Assembly: GCF_051014685.1 (NCBI RefSeq)
Contig: NW_027479529.1
Location: 1-64,000, forward strand
Origin: Ptiloglossa arizonensis
Lineage: Eukaryota; Arthropoda; Insecta; Hymenoptera; Colletidae
Length of the DNA stretch: 64,000 bases
Direction of reading: 5' to 3'
Position 1 is the stretch's first letter. The number at the start of each line of letters is the position of its first letter. Both the position numbers and the translations under genes were made by a program. A model generated the notes under the pieces. It was given only the letters and a program-made list of their open reading frames with translations. It was not told where the DNA came from and did not search any database. Positions 1 through 10,620 of the stretch are shown here, piece by piece.

Positions 1-1243
1 AACTAAGAAATGGTTGAGAAGGCAAAAAATTTTTCACAATTCTGCTGCTCCAAACGCTTATCCAGAATGGCCTAGGGAAAAAATACACATACCGTTGTAG
101 TCGGGCGAGTTTCTACTTTCAGATGCAATAGGAATTTTTGGGTTAGGTCAATCCGTTCGCGAGTTATGGGAGTTTCAAGACAAGAAATGGTTGAGAAGGC
201 AAAAAATTTTTCACAATTCTGCTGCTCCAAACGCTTAACCAAAATGGCCTAGGGAAAAAATACACATACCGTTGTGGTCGGGCGAGTTTCTACTTTCAGA
301 TGCAATAGGAATTATTGGGTTAGGTCAATCCGTTCGCGAGATATGGGAGTTTGAAGCCAAGAAATGGTTGAGAAGGCAAAAAATTTTTCGCAATTCTGCT
401 GCTCCAAACGCTTAACCAAAATGGCCAAGGGAAAAAATACACATACCGCTGTAATCGGGCGAGTTTCTACTTTCAGATGCAATAGGAATTTTTGGGTTAG
501 GTCAATCCGTTCGCGAGAAATGGGACTTTGAAGCCAAGAAATGGTTGAGAAGACAAAAAATTTTTCGCAATTCTGCTGCTCCAAACGCTTAACCAGAATG
601 GCCTAGGGAAAAAATACACATACCGTTGTAATCGGGCGGGTTTCTACTTTCAGATGCAATAGGAATTTTTGCGTTAGGTCAATCCGATCGAGAGATATGG
701 GAGTTTGAAGCTAAGAAATGGTTGAGAAGGCAAAAAATTTTTCACAATTCTGCTGCTCCAAACGCTTAACCAGAATGGCCTAGGGAAAAAATACACATAC
801 CGTTGTGGTCGGGCGAGTTTCTACTTTCAGATGCAATAGGAATTTTTGGGTTAGGTCAATCCGTTCGCGAGATATGGGAGTTTGAAGCCAAGAAATGGTT
901 GAGAAGGCAAAAAATTTTTCGCAATTCTGCTGCTCCAAACGCTTAACCAGAATGGCCTAGGGAAAAAATACACATACGGTTGTAATCGGGCGAGTTTCTA
1001 CTTTCAGATGCAATAGGAATTTTTGCGTTAGGTCAATCCGTTCGAGAGATATGGGAGTTTGAAACTAAGAAATGGTTGAGAAGGCAAAAAATTTTTCACA
1101 ATTCTGCTGCTCCAAACGCTTATCCAGAATGGCCTAGGGAAAAAATACACATACCGTTGCAGTCGGGCGAGTTTCTACTTTCAGATGCAATAGGAATTTT
1201 TGGGTTAGGTCAATCCGTTCGCGAGTTATGGGAGTTTCAAGAC
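1..1243 (+). repeat. Left HOR, copy 1 (7 monomers)
   Basis: Seven distinguishable monomers occur in order: one with GCTTATCC and GAGTTATGGGAGTTTCAAGAC; one with GTGGTCGGG; one with CCAAGGG, CCGCTG and GAGAAATGGG; one ending CGATCGAGAG; another GTGGTC; one with ACATACGGTTG and TTGCGTTAGG; then the GCTTATCC type again. The same order recurs at 2660-3898 with an offset of 2,655 bp (15 monomers). The left edge is the window edge, so the unit may be longer. Confidence 0.85.
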
Positions 1244-2659
1244 AAGAAATGGTTGAGAAGGCGAAAAATTTTTCGCAATTCTGCTGCTCCAAACGCTTAA
1301 CTAGAATGGCCTAGGGAAAAAATACACATGCCGTTGTAATCGGGCGAGTTTCTACTGTCAGATGCAATAGGAATTTTTGCGTTAGGTCAATCCGTTCGAG
1401 AGATATGGGAGTTTGAAGCTAAGAAATGGTTGAGAAGACAACAAATTTTTCGCAGTTCTGCTGCTCCAAACGCTTAACCAGAATGGCCTAGGGAAAAAAT
1501 ACACATTCCGTTGTAATCGGGCGAGTTTCTACTTTCAGATGCAATAGGAATTTTTGGGTTAGGTCAATTCGTTCGCGAGATATGGGAGTTTGAAGCCAAG
1601 AAATTGTTGAGAAGGCAAAAAATTTTTCGCAATTCTGCTGCTCCAAACGCTTAACCAGAATGGCCTAGGGAAAAAATACACATACCGTTGTAATCGGGTG
1701 AGTTTCTACTTTCAGATGCAATAGGAATTTTTGGGTTAGGTCAATCCGTTCGCGAGATATGGGAGTTTGAAGCCAAGAAATGGTTGAGAAGCCAAAAAAT
1801 TTTTCGCAATTCTGCTGCTCCAAACGCTTAACTAGAATGGCCTAGGGAAAAAATAAACATACCGTTGTAATCGGGCGAGTTTCTACTTTCAGATGCAATA
1901 GGAATTTTTGGGTTAGGTCAATCCGTTCGCGAGATATGGGAGTTTGAAGTCAAGAAATGGTAGAGAAGGCAAAAAATTTTTCACAATTCTGCTGCTCCAA
2001 ACGCTTAACCAGAATGGCCTAGGGGACAAATACACATACCGTTGTAATCGGGCGAGTTTCTACTTTCAGATGCAATAGGAATTTTTGGGTTAGGTCAATC
2101 CGTTCGCGAGATATGGGACTTTGAAGCCAAGAAATGGTTGAGAAGGCAAAAACTTTTTCGCAATTCTGCTGCTCCAAACGCTTAACCAAAATGGCCAAGG
2201 GAAAAAATACACATACCGCTGTAATCGGGCGAGTTTCTACTTTCAGATGCAATAGGAATTTTTGGGTTAGGTCAATCCGTTCGCGAGAAATGGGACATTG
2301 AAGCCAAGAAATGGTTGAGAAGGCAAAAAATTTTTCGCAATTCTGCTGCTCCAAACGCTTAACCAGAATGGCCTAGGGAAAAAATACACATGCCGTTGTA
2401 ATCGGGCGAGTTTCTACTTTCAGATGCAATAGGAATTTTTGCGTTAGGTCAATCCGTTCGAGAGATATGGGAGTTTGAAAGTAAGAAATGGTTGAGAAGG
2501 CAAAAAATTTTTCGCAATTCTGCTGCTCCTAACGCTTAACCAGAATGGCCTAGGGAAAAAATACACATACGGTTGTAATCGGGCGAGTTTCTACATTCAG
2601 ATGCAGTAGGAATTTTTGCGTTAGGTCAATCCGTTCGAGAGATATGGGAGTTTGAAACT
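1244..2659 (+). repeat. Eight monomers between the two left HOR copies
   Basis: This is ordinary satellite in register. It starts with a perfect-palindrome monomer (1244), then a GACAACAAA/CGCAGTTC/CATTCCG monomer and a GAAATTGTTGAG monomer. Later come a CCAAGGG monomer with GAGAAATGGGACATTG (from 2129) and an ATACGGTTG monomer. The GACAACAAA and ATTGTTGAG pair is the same pair that recurs inside the large blocks further right, so this segment mixes elements of both organisations. No gene is visible. Confidence 0.8.
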
Positions 2660-3898
2660 AAGAAATGGTTGAGAAGGCAAAAAATTTTTCACAATTCTGC
2701 TGCTCCAAACGCTTATCCAGAATGGCCTAGGGAAAAAATACACATACCGTTGTAGTCGGGCGAGTTTCTACTTTCAGATGCAATAGGAATTTTTGGGTTA
2801 GGTCAATCCGTTCGCGAGTTATGGGAGTTTCAAGACAAGAAATGGTTGAGAAGGCAAAAAATTTTTCACAATTCTGCTGCTCCAAACGCTTAACCAGAAT
2901 GGCCTAGGGAAAAAATACACATACCGTTGTGGTCGGGCAAGTTTCTACTTTCAGATGCAATAGGAATTTTTGGGTTAGGTCAATCCGTTCGCGAGATATG
3001 GGAGTTTGAAGCCAAGAAATGGTTGAGAAGGCAAAAAATTTTTCGCAATTCTGCTGCTCCAAACGCTTAACCAAAATGGCCAAGGGAAAAAATACACATA
3101 CCGCTGTAATCGGGCGAGTTTCTACTTTCAGATGCAATAGGAATTTTTGGGTTAGGTCAATCCGTTCGCGAGAAATGGGACTTTGAAGCCAAGAAATGGT
3201 TGAGAAGGCAAAAAATTTTTCGCAATTCTGCTGCTCCAAACGCTTAACTAGAATGGCCTAGGGAAAAAATACACATACCGTTGTAATCGGGCGAATTTCT
3301 ACTTTCAGATGCAATAGGAATTTTTGGGTTAGGTCAATCCGATCGAGAGATATGGGAGTTTGAAGCTAAGAAATGGTTGAGAAGGCAAAAAATTTTTCAC
3401 AATTCTGCTGCTCCAAACGCTTAACCAGAATGGCCTAGGGAAAAAATACACATACCGTTGTGGTCGGGCGAGTTTCTACTTTCAGATGCAATAGGAATTT
3501 TTGGGTTAGGTCAATCCGTTCGCGAGATATGGGAGTTTGAAGCCAAGAAATGGTTGAGAAGGCAAAAAATTTTTCGCAATTCTGCTGCTCCAAACGCTTA
3601 ACCAGAATGGCCTAGGGAAAAAATACACAAACGGTTGTAATCGGGCGAGTTTCTACTTTCAGATGCAATAGGAATTTTTGCGTTAGGTCAGTCCGTTCGA
3701 GAGATATGGGAGTTTGAAACTAAGAAATGGTTGAGAAGGCAAAAAATTTTTCACAATTCTGCTGCTCCAAACGCTTATCCAGAATGGCCTAGGGAAAAAA
3801 TACACATACCGTTGTAGTCGGGCGAGTTTCTACTTTCAGATGCAATAGGAATTTTTGGGTTAGGTCAATCCGTTCGCGAGTTATGGGAGTTTCAAGAC
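2660..3898 (+). repeat. Left HOR, copy 2 (7 monomers)
   Basis: Monomer-by-monomer counterpart of 1-1243 at an offset of 15 monomers. Differences visible by eye include CCAGAATGG for CCAAAATGG in the second monomer, GGGCGAATTTC at 3288-3298, and CACAAACGG in place of CACATACGG near 3630. The next monomer (3899) begins like the one after copy 1 but then diverges, so the shared segment ends in that monomer. Confidence 0.85.
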
Positions 3899-3915
3899 AA
3901 GAAATGGTTGAGAAG

Positions 3916-3931
3916 GCGAAAAATTTTTCGC
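3916..3931. other. Perfect 16 bp palindrome GCGAAAAATTTTTCGC
   Basis: In most monomers positions 18-33 read GCAAAAAATTTTTCGC, one pair short of perfect dyad symmetry. In 14 left-domain monomers A20 is G, which makes the palindrome perfect. I find these starting at 1261, 3916, 5154, 6215, 8338, 9223, 10461, 11345, 13468, 14706, 15767, 16651, 19657 and 20365, and none to the right of 20.4 kb. An A/T tract of this AnTn type is known to bend DNA. A role here is inference. Confidence 0.8.
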
Positions 3932-5136
3932 AATTCTGCTGCTCCAAACGCTTAACTAGAATGGCCTAGGGAAAAAATACACATACCATTGTAATCGGGC
4001 GAGTTTCTACTTTCAGATGCAATAGGAATTTTTGGGTTAGGTCAATCCGTTTGCGAGATATGGGACTTTGAAGACAAGAAATGGTTGAGAAGGCAAAAAA
4101 TTTTTCGCAATTCTGCTGCTCCGAACGCTTAACCAGAATGGCCTAGGGGAAAAATACACATACTGTTGTTATCGGGCGAGTTTCTACTTTCAGATGCAAC
4201 AGGAATTTTTGGTTTAGGTCAATCCGTTCGCGAGATATGGGAGTTTGAAGCTAAGAAATGGTTGAGAAGACAACAAATTTTTCGCAGTTCTGCTGCTCCA
4301 AACGCTTAACCAGAATGGCCTAGGGAAAAAATACACATTCCGTTGTAATCGGGCGAGTTTCTACTTTCAGATGCAATAGGAATTTTTGGGTTAGGTCAAT
4401 TCGTTCGCGAGATATGGGAGTTTGAAGCCAAGAAATTGTTGAGAAGGCAAAAAATTTTTCGCAATTCTGCTGCTCCAAACGCTTAACCAGAATGGCCTAG
4501 GGAAAAAATACTCATACCGTTGTAATCGGGCGAGTTTCTACTTTCAGATGCAATAGGAATTTTTGGGTTAGGTCAATCCGTTCGCGAGATATGCGAGTTG
4601 AAGTCAAGAAATGGTAGAGAAGGCAAAAAATTTTTCACAATTCTGCTGCTCCAAACGCTTAACCAGAATGGCCTAGGGAAAAAATACATATACCGTTGTA
4701 ATCGGGCGAGTTTCTACTTTCAGATGCAGTAGGAATTTTTGGGTTAGGTCAATCCGTTCGCGAGATATGGTACTTTGAAGCCAAGAAATGGTTGAGAAGG
4801 CAAAAAATTTTTCGCAATTCTGCTGTTCCAAACGCTTAACCAGAATGGCCTAGTGAAAAAATACACATACCGTTGTGGTCGGGCGAGTTTCTACTTTCAG
4901 ATGCAATAGGAATTTTTGGGTTAGGTCAATCCGTTCGCGAGATATGGGAGTTTGAAGCCAAGAAATGGTTGAGAAGGCAAAAAATTTTTCGCAATTCTGC
5001 TGCTCCAAACGCTTAACCAGAATGGCCTAGGGAAAAAATACACATACGGTTGTAATCGGGCGAGTTTCTACTTTCAGATGCAATAGGAATTTTTGCGTTA
5101 GGTCAATCCGTTCGAGAGATATGGGAGTTTGAATCT

Positions 5137-6160
5137 AAGAAATGGTTGAGAAGGCGAAAAATTTTTCGCAATTCTGCTGCTGCAAACGCTTAACTAGAAT
5201 GGCCTAGGGAAAAAATACACATACCGTTGTAATCGGGCGAGTTTCTACTTTCAGATGCAATAGGAATTTTTGCGTTAGGTCAATCCGTTTGCGAGATATG
5301 GGACTTTGAAGACAAGAAATGGTTGAGAAGGCAAAAAATTTTTCGCAATTCTGCTGCTCCGAACGCTTAACCAGAATGGCCTAGGGGAAAAATTCACATA
5401 CTGTTGTTATCGGGCGAGTTTCTACTTTCAGATGCAACAGGAATTTTTGGTTTAGGTCAATCCGTTCGCGAGATATGGGAGTTTGAAGCTAAGAAATGGT
5501 TGAGAAGACAACAAATTTTTCGCAGTTCTGCTGCTCCAAACGCTTAACCAGAATGGCCTAGGGAAAAAATACGCATTCCGTTGTAATCGGGCGAGTTTCT
5601 ACTTTCAGATGCAATAGGAATTTTTGGGTTAGGTCAATTCGTTCGCGAGATATGGGAGTTTGAAGCCAAGAAATTGTTGAGAAGGCAAAAAATTTTTCGC
5701 AATTCTGCTGCTCCAAACGCTTAACCAGAATGGCCTAGGGAAAAAATACACATACCGTTGTAATCGGGCGAGTTTCTACTTTCAGATGCAATAGGAATTT
5801 TTGGGTTAGGTCAATCCGTTCGCGAGATATGGGAGTTGAAGTCAAGAAATGGTAGAGAAGGCAAAAAATTTTTCACAATTCTGCTGCTCCACACGCTTAA
5901 CCAGAATGGCCTAGGGAAAAAATACATATACCGTTGTAATCGGGCGAGTTTCTACTTTCAGATGCAATAGGAATTTTTGGGTTAGGTCAATCCGTTCGCG
6001 AAATATGGGACTTTGAAGCCAAGAAATGGTTGAGAAGGCAAAAAATTTTTCGCAATTCTGCGGCTCCAAACGCTTAACCAGAATGGCCAAGGGAAAAAAT
6101 ACACATACCGTTGTAATCGGGCGAGTTTCTACTTTTAGATGCAATAGGAATGTTTGCGTT
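5137..6160 (+). repeat. Nested 6-mer duplication inside A1, copy 1
   Basis: Six monomers starting with the CTGCTGCAAACG/AACTAG palindrome monomer are repeated 1,061 bp later (6 x 177 minus 1). Shared order: CTGCTGCAAACG; CCGAACGC with ACTGTTGTTATC; GACAACAAA; ATTGTTGAG; a 176 bp monomer ending GGGAGTTGAAGTC; CACACGC; then CTGCGGCTCC with CCAAGGG. Private changes include AATTCACATACTG (5391) and ACGCATTCCG (5570). Confidence 0.8.
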
Positions 6161-6197
6161 AGGTCAATCCGTTCGAGAGATATGGGAGTTTGAAACT

Positions 6198-7221
6198 AAG
6201 AAATGGTTGAGAAGGCGAAAAATTTTTCGCAATTCTGCTGCTGCAAACGCTTAACTAGAATGGCCTAGGGAAAAAATACACATACCGTTGTAATCGGGCG
6301 AGTTTCTACTTTCAGATGCAATAGGAATTTTTGCGTTAGGTCAATCCGTTTGCGAGATATGGGACTTTGAAGACAAGAAATGGTTGAGAAGGCAAAAAAT
6401 TTTTCGCAATTCTGCTGCTCCGAACGCTTAACCAGAATGGCCTAGGGGAAAAATACACATACTGTTGTTATCGGGCGAGTTTCTACTTTCAGATGCAACA
6501 GGAATTTTTGGTTTAGGTCAATCCGTTCGCGAGATATGGGAGTTTGAAGCTAAGAAATGGTTGAGAAGACAACAAATTTTTCGCAGTTCTGCTGCTCCAA
6601 ACGCTTAACCAGAATGGCCTAGGGAAAAAATACACAATCCGTTGTAATCGTGCGAGTTTCTACTTTCAGATGCAATAGGAATTTTTGGGTTAGGTCAATT
6701 CGTTCGCGAGATATGGGAGTTTGAAGCCAAGAAATTGTTGAGAAGGCAAAAAATTTTTCGCAATTCTGCTGCTCCAAACGCTTAACCAGAATGGCCTAGG
6801 GAAAAAATACACATACCGTTGTAATCGGGCGAGTTTCTACTTTCAGATGCAATAGGAATTTTTGGGTTAGGTCAATCCGTTCGCGAGATATGGGAGTTGA
6901 AGTCAAGAAATGGTAGAGAAGGCAAAAAATTTTTCACAATTCTGCTGCTCCACACGCTTAACCAGAATGGCCTAGGGAAAAAATACATATACCGTTGTAA
7001 TCGGGCGAGTTTCTACTTTCAGATGCAATAGGAATTTTTGGGTTAGGTCAATCCGTTCGCGAGATATGGGACTTTGAAGCCAAGAAATGATTGAGAAGGC
7101 AAAAAATTTTTCGCAATTCTGCGGCTCCAAACGCTTAACCAGAATGGCCAAGGGAAAAAATACACATACCGTTGTAATCGGGCGAGTTTCTACTTTCAGA
7201 TGCAATAGGAATGTTTGTGTT
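6198..7221 (+). repeat. Nested 6-mer duplication inside A1, copy 2
   Basis: Counterpart of 5137-6160 at +1,061 bp. Private changes include CACAATCCG (6632) and GTGCGAG (6650). It diverges in the monomer from 7082, where TTGTGTTAGG and TTCGCGAG replace TTGCGTTAGG and TTCGAGAG. Both copies have counterparts in block A2 (from 10444, with one monomer removed, and from 11328). Confidence 0.8.
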
Positions 7222-8674
7222 AGGTCAATCCGTTCGCGAGATATGGGAGTTTGAAGCCAAGAAATGGTTGAGAAGGCAAAAAATTTTTCGCAATTCTGCT
7301 GCTCCAAACGCTTAACCAAAATGGCCAAGGGAAAAAATACACATACCGCTGTAATCGGGCGAGTTTCTATTTTCAGATGCAATAGGAATTTTTGGGTTAG
7401 GTCAATCCGTTCGCGAGATATGGGAGTTTGAAGCCAAGAAATGGTAGAGAAAGCAAAAAATTTTTCACAATTCTGCTGCTCCAAAAGCTTAACCAGAATG
7501 GCCTAGGGAAAAAATACATATACCGTTGTAATCGGGCGAGTTTCTACTTTCAGATGCAATAGGAATTTTTGCGTTAGGTCAATCCGTTCGCGAGATATGG
7601 GAGTTTGAAGCCAAGAAATGCTAGAGAAGGCAAAAAATTTTTCACAATTCTGCTGCTCCAAACGCTTAACCAGAATGGCCAAGGGAAAAAATACACATAC
7701 CGTTGTAATCGGGCGAGTTTCTACTTTCAGATGCAATAGGAATTTCTGGGTTAGGTCAATCCGTTCGCGAGATATGGGAGTTTGAAGCCAAGAAATGGTT
7801 GAGAAGGCAAAAAATTTTTCGCAATTCTACTGCTCCAAACGCTTAACCAAAATGGCCAAGGGAAAAAATACACATACCGCTGTAATCGTGCGAGTTTCTA
7901 CTTCCAGATGCAATAGGAATTTTTGGGTTAGTTCAATCCGTTCGCGAGATATGGGAGTTTGAAGACAAGAAATGGTTGAGAATGCAAAAAATTTTTCGCA
8001 ATTCTGCTGCTCCAAACGCTTAACCAGAATGGCCTCGGGAAAAAATACACATACCGTTGTAATCGGGCGAGTTTCTACTTTCAGATGCAATAGGAATTTT
8101 TGGGTTAGGTCAATCCGTTCGCGAGATATGGGAGTTTGAAGCCAAGAAATGGTTGAGAAGGCAAAAAATTTTTCGCAATTCTGCTGCTCCAAACGCTTAA
8201 CCAGAATGGCCTAGGGAAAAAATACACAAACGGTTGTAATCGGGCGAGTTTCTACTTTCAGATGCAATAGGAATTTTTGCGTTAGGTCAATCCGTTCGAG
8301 AGATATGGGAGTTTGAAACTAAGAAATGGTTGAGAAGGCGAAAAATTTTTCGCAATTCTGCTGCTCCAAACGCTTAACTAGAATGGCCTAGGGAAAAAAT
8401 ACACATACCGTTGTAATCGGGCGAGTTTCTACTTTCAGATGCAATAGGAATTTTTGGGTTAGGTCAATCCGTTTGCGAGATATGGGACTTTGAAGACAAG
8501 AAATGGTTGAGAAGGCAAAAAATTTTTCGCAATTCTGCTGCTCCGAACGCTTAACCAGAATGGCCTAGGGGAAAAATACACATACTGTTGTTATCGGGCG
8601 AGTTTCTACTTTCAGATGCAACAGGAATTTTTGGTTTAGGTCAATCCGTTCGCGAGATATGGGAGTTTGAAGCT

Positions 8675-8851
8675 AAGAAATGGTTGAGAAGACAACAAAT
8701 TTTTCGCAGTTCTGCTGCTCCAAACGCTTAACCAGAATGGCCTAGGGAAAAAATACACATTCCGTTGTAATCGGGCGAGTTTCTACTTCCAGATGCAATA
8801 GGAATTTTTGGGTTAGTTCAATCCGTTCGCGAGATATGGGAGTTTGAAGAC
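8675..8851 (+). repeat. Hybrid monomer at a 5-monomer tandem duplication
   Basis: The left half has GACAACAAA, CGCAGTTC and CATTCCG, as in the GACAACAAA class. The right half has CTACTTCCAG, TTAGTTCAATCC and GAAGAC, as in the monomer at 7790-7966. It is the join of an 885 bp (5-monomer) duplication: about 7900-8785 corresponds to about 8785-9670, both containing the GAGAATGC/CCTCGGG monomer and the ACAAACGG monomer. The crossover lies between about 8764 and 8787. Confidence 0.8.
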
Positions 8852-10443
8852 AAGAAATGGTTGAGAATGCAAAAAATTTTTCGCAATTCTGCTGCTCCAA
8901 ACGCTTAACCAGAATGGCCTCGGGAAAAAATACACATACCGTTGTAATCGGGCGAGTTTCTACTTTCAGATGCAATAGGAATTTTTGGGTTAGGTCAATC
9001 CGTTCGCGAGATATGGGAGTTTGAAGCCAAGAAATGGTTGAGAAGGCAAAAAATTTTTCGCAATTCTGCTGCTCCAAACGCTTAACCAGAATGGCCTAGG
9101 GAAAAAATACACAAACGGTTGTAATCGGGCGAGTTTCTACTTTCAGATGCAATAGGAATTTTTGCGTTAGGTCAATCCGTTCGAGAGATATGGGAGTTTG
9201 AAACTAAGAAATGGTTGAGAAGGCGAAAAATTTTTCGCAATTCTGCTGCTCCAAACGCTTAACTAGAATGGCCTAGGGAAAAAATACACATACCGTTGTA
9301 ATCGGGCGAGTTTCTACTTTCAGATGCAATAGGAATTTTTGGGTTAGGTCAATCCGTTTGCGAGATATGGGACTTTGAAGACAAGAAATGGTTGAGAAGG
9401 CAAAAAATTTTTCGCAATTCTGCTGCTCCGAACGCTTAACCAGAATGGCCTAGGGGAAAAATACACATACTGTTGTTATCGGGCGAGTTTCTACTTTCAG
9501 ATGCAACAGGAATTTTTGGTTTAGGTCAATCCGTTCGCGAGATATGGGAGTTTGAAGCTAAGAAATGGTTGAGAAGACAACAAATTTTTCGCAGTTCTGC
9601 TGCTCCAAACGCTTAACCAGAATGGCCTAGGGAAAAAATACACATTCCGTTGTAATCGGGCGAGTTTCTACTTTCAGATGCAATAGGAATTTTTGGGTTA
9701 GGTCAATTCGTTCGCGAGATATGGGAGTTTGAAGCCAAGAAATTGTTGAGAAGGCAAAAAATTTTTCGCAATTCTGCTGCTCCAAACGCTTAACCAGAAT
9801 GGCCTAGGGAAAAAATACTCATACCGTTGTAATCGGGCGAGTTTCTACTTTCAGATGCAATAGGAATTTTTGGGTTAGGTGAATCCGTTCGCGAGATATG
9901 CGAGTTGAAGTCAAGAAATGGTAGAGAAGGCAAAAAATTTTTCACAATTCTGCTGCTCCAAACGCTTAACCAGAATGGCCTAGGGAAAAAATACATATAC
10001 CGTTCTAATCGGGCGAGTTTCTACTTTCAGATGCAGTAGGAATTTTTGGGTTAGGTCAATCCGTTCGCGAGATATGGGACTTTGAAGCCAAGAAATGGTT
10101 GAGAAGGCAAAAAATTTTTCGCAATTCTGCTGTTCCAAACGCTTAACCAGAATGGCCTAGTGAAAAAATACACATACCGTTGTGGTCGGGCGAGTTTCTA
10201 CTTTCAGATGCAATAGGAATTTTTGGGTTAGGTCAATCCGTTCGCGAGATATGGGAGTTTGAAGCCAAGAAATGGTTGAGAAGGCAAAAAATTTTTCGCA
10301 ATTCTGCTGCTCCAAACGCTTAACCAGAATGGCCTAGGGAAAAAATACACATACGGTTGTAATCGGGCGAGTTTCTACTTTCAGATGCAATAGGAATTTT
10401 TGCGTTAGGTCAATCCGTTCGAGAGATATGGGAGTTTGAATCT

Positions 10444-10620
10444 AAGAAATGGTTGAGAAGGCGAAAAATTTTTCGCAATTCTGCTGCTGCAAACGCTTAA
10501 CTAGAATGGCCTAGGGGAAAAATTCACATACTGTTGTTATCGGGCGAGTTTCTACTTTCAGATGCAACAGGAATTTTTGGTTTAGGTCAATCCGTTCGCG
10601 AGATATGGGAGTTTGAAGCT
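10444..10620 (+). repeat. Hybrid monomer: exact one-monomer deletion in A2
   Basis: Left part (GGCGAAAAA, CTGCTGCAAACG, AACTAG to 10504) matches the A1 monomer at 5137. Right part (TAGGGGAAAAATTCACA, ACTGTTGTTATC, GCAACAGG) matches the next A1 monomer at 5314. Length stays 177, so exactly one repeat has been removed. The crossover lies between about 10502 and 10514. This is the expected product of unequal in-register recombination. Confidence 0.88.

Larger units (their letters stand above)
3899..9205 (+). repeat. Large HOR block A1 (30 monomers, 5,307 bp)
   Basis: This is the first of three related blocks. It opens with a perfect-palindrome/AACTAG monomer, followed by a monomer with CCGAACGC, ATACTGTTGTTATCGGG, GCAACAGG and GGTTTAGG. 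Then come GACAACAAA/CGCAGTTC/CATTCCG, GAAATTGTTGAG, and a GGTAGAG monomer following a 176 bp one. Rare markers ATACTCATACC (about 4509), CTGCTGTTCCAAACG (about 4821) and CCTAGTG (about 4851) reappear near 9818, 10130 and 10157 in the next block. Offset to A2 is 5,307 bp up to about 5.2 kb and 5,130 bp afterwards, because A2 lacks one monomer. Confidence 0.85.

Noticed and set aside
1076..1300. Plus-strand open frame of 74 codons (also 60088-60300)
   Set aside because: Same satellite read on the other strand. It is open only because of chance variants (GCTTATCC removing a stop; a lost T at 60197 shifting the frame).
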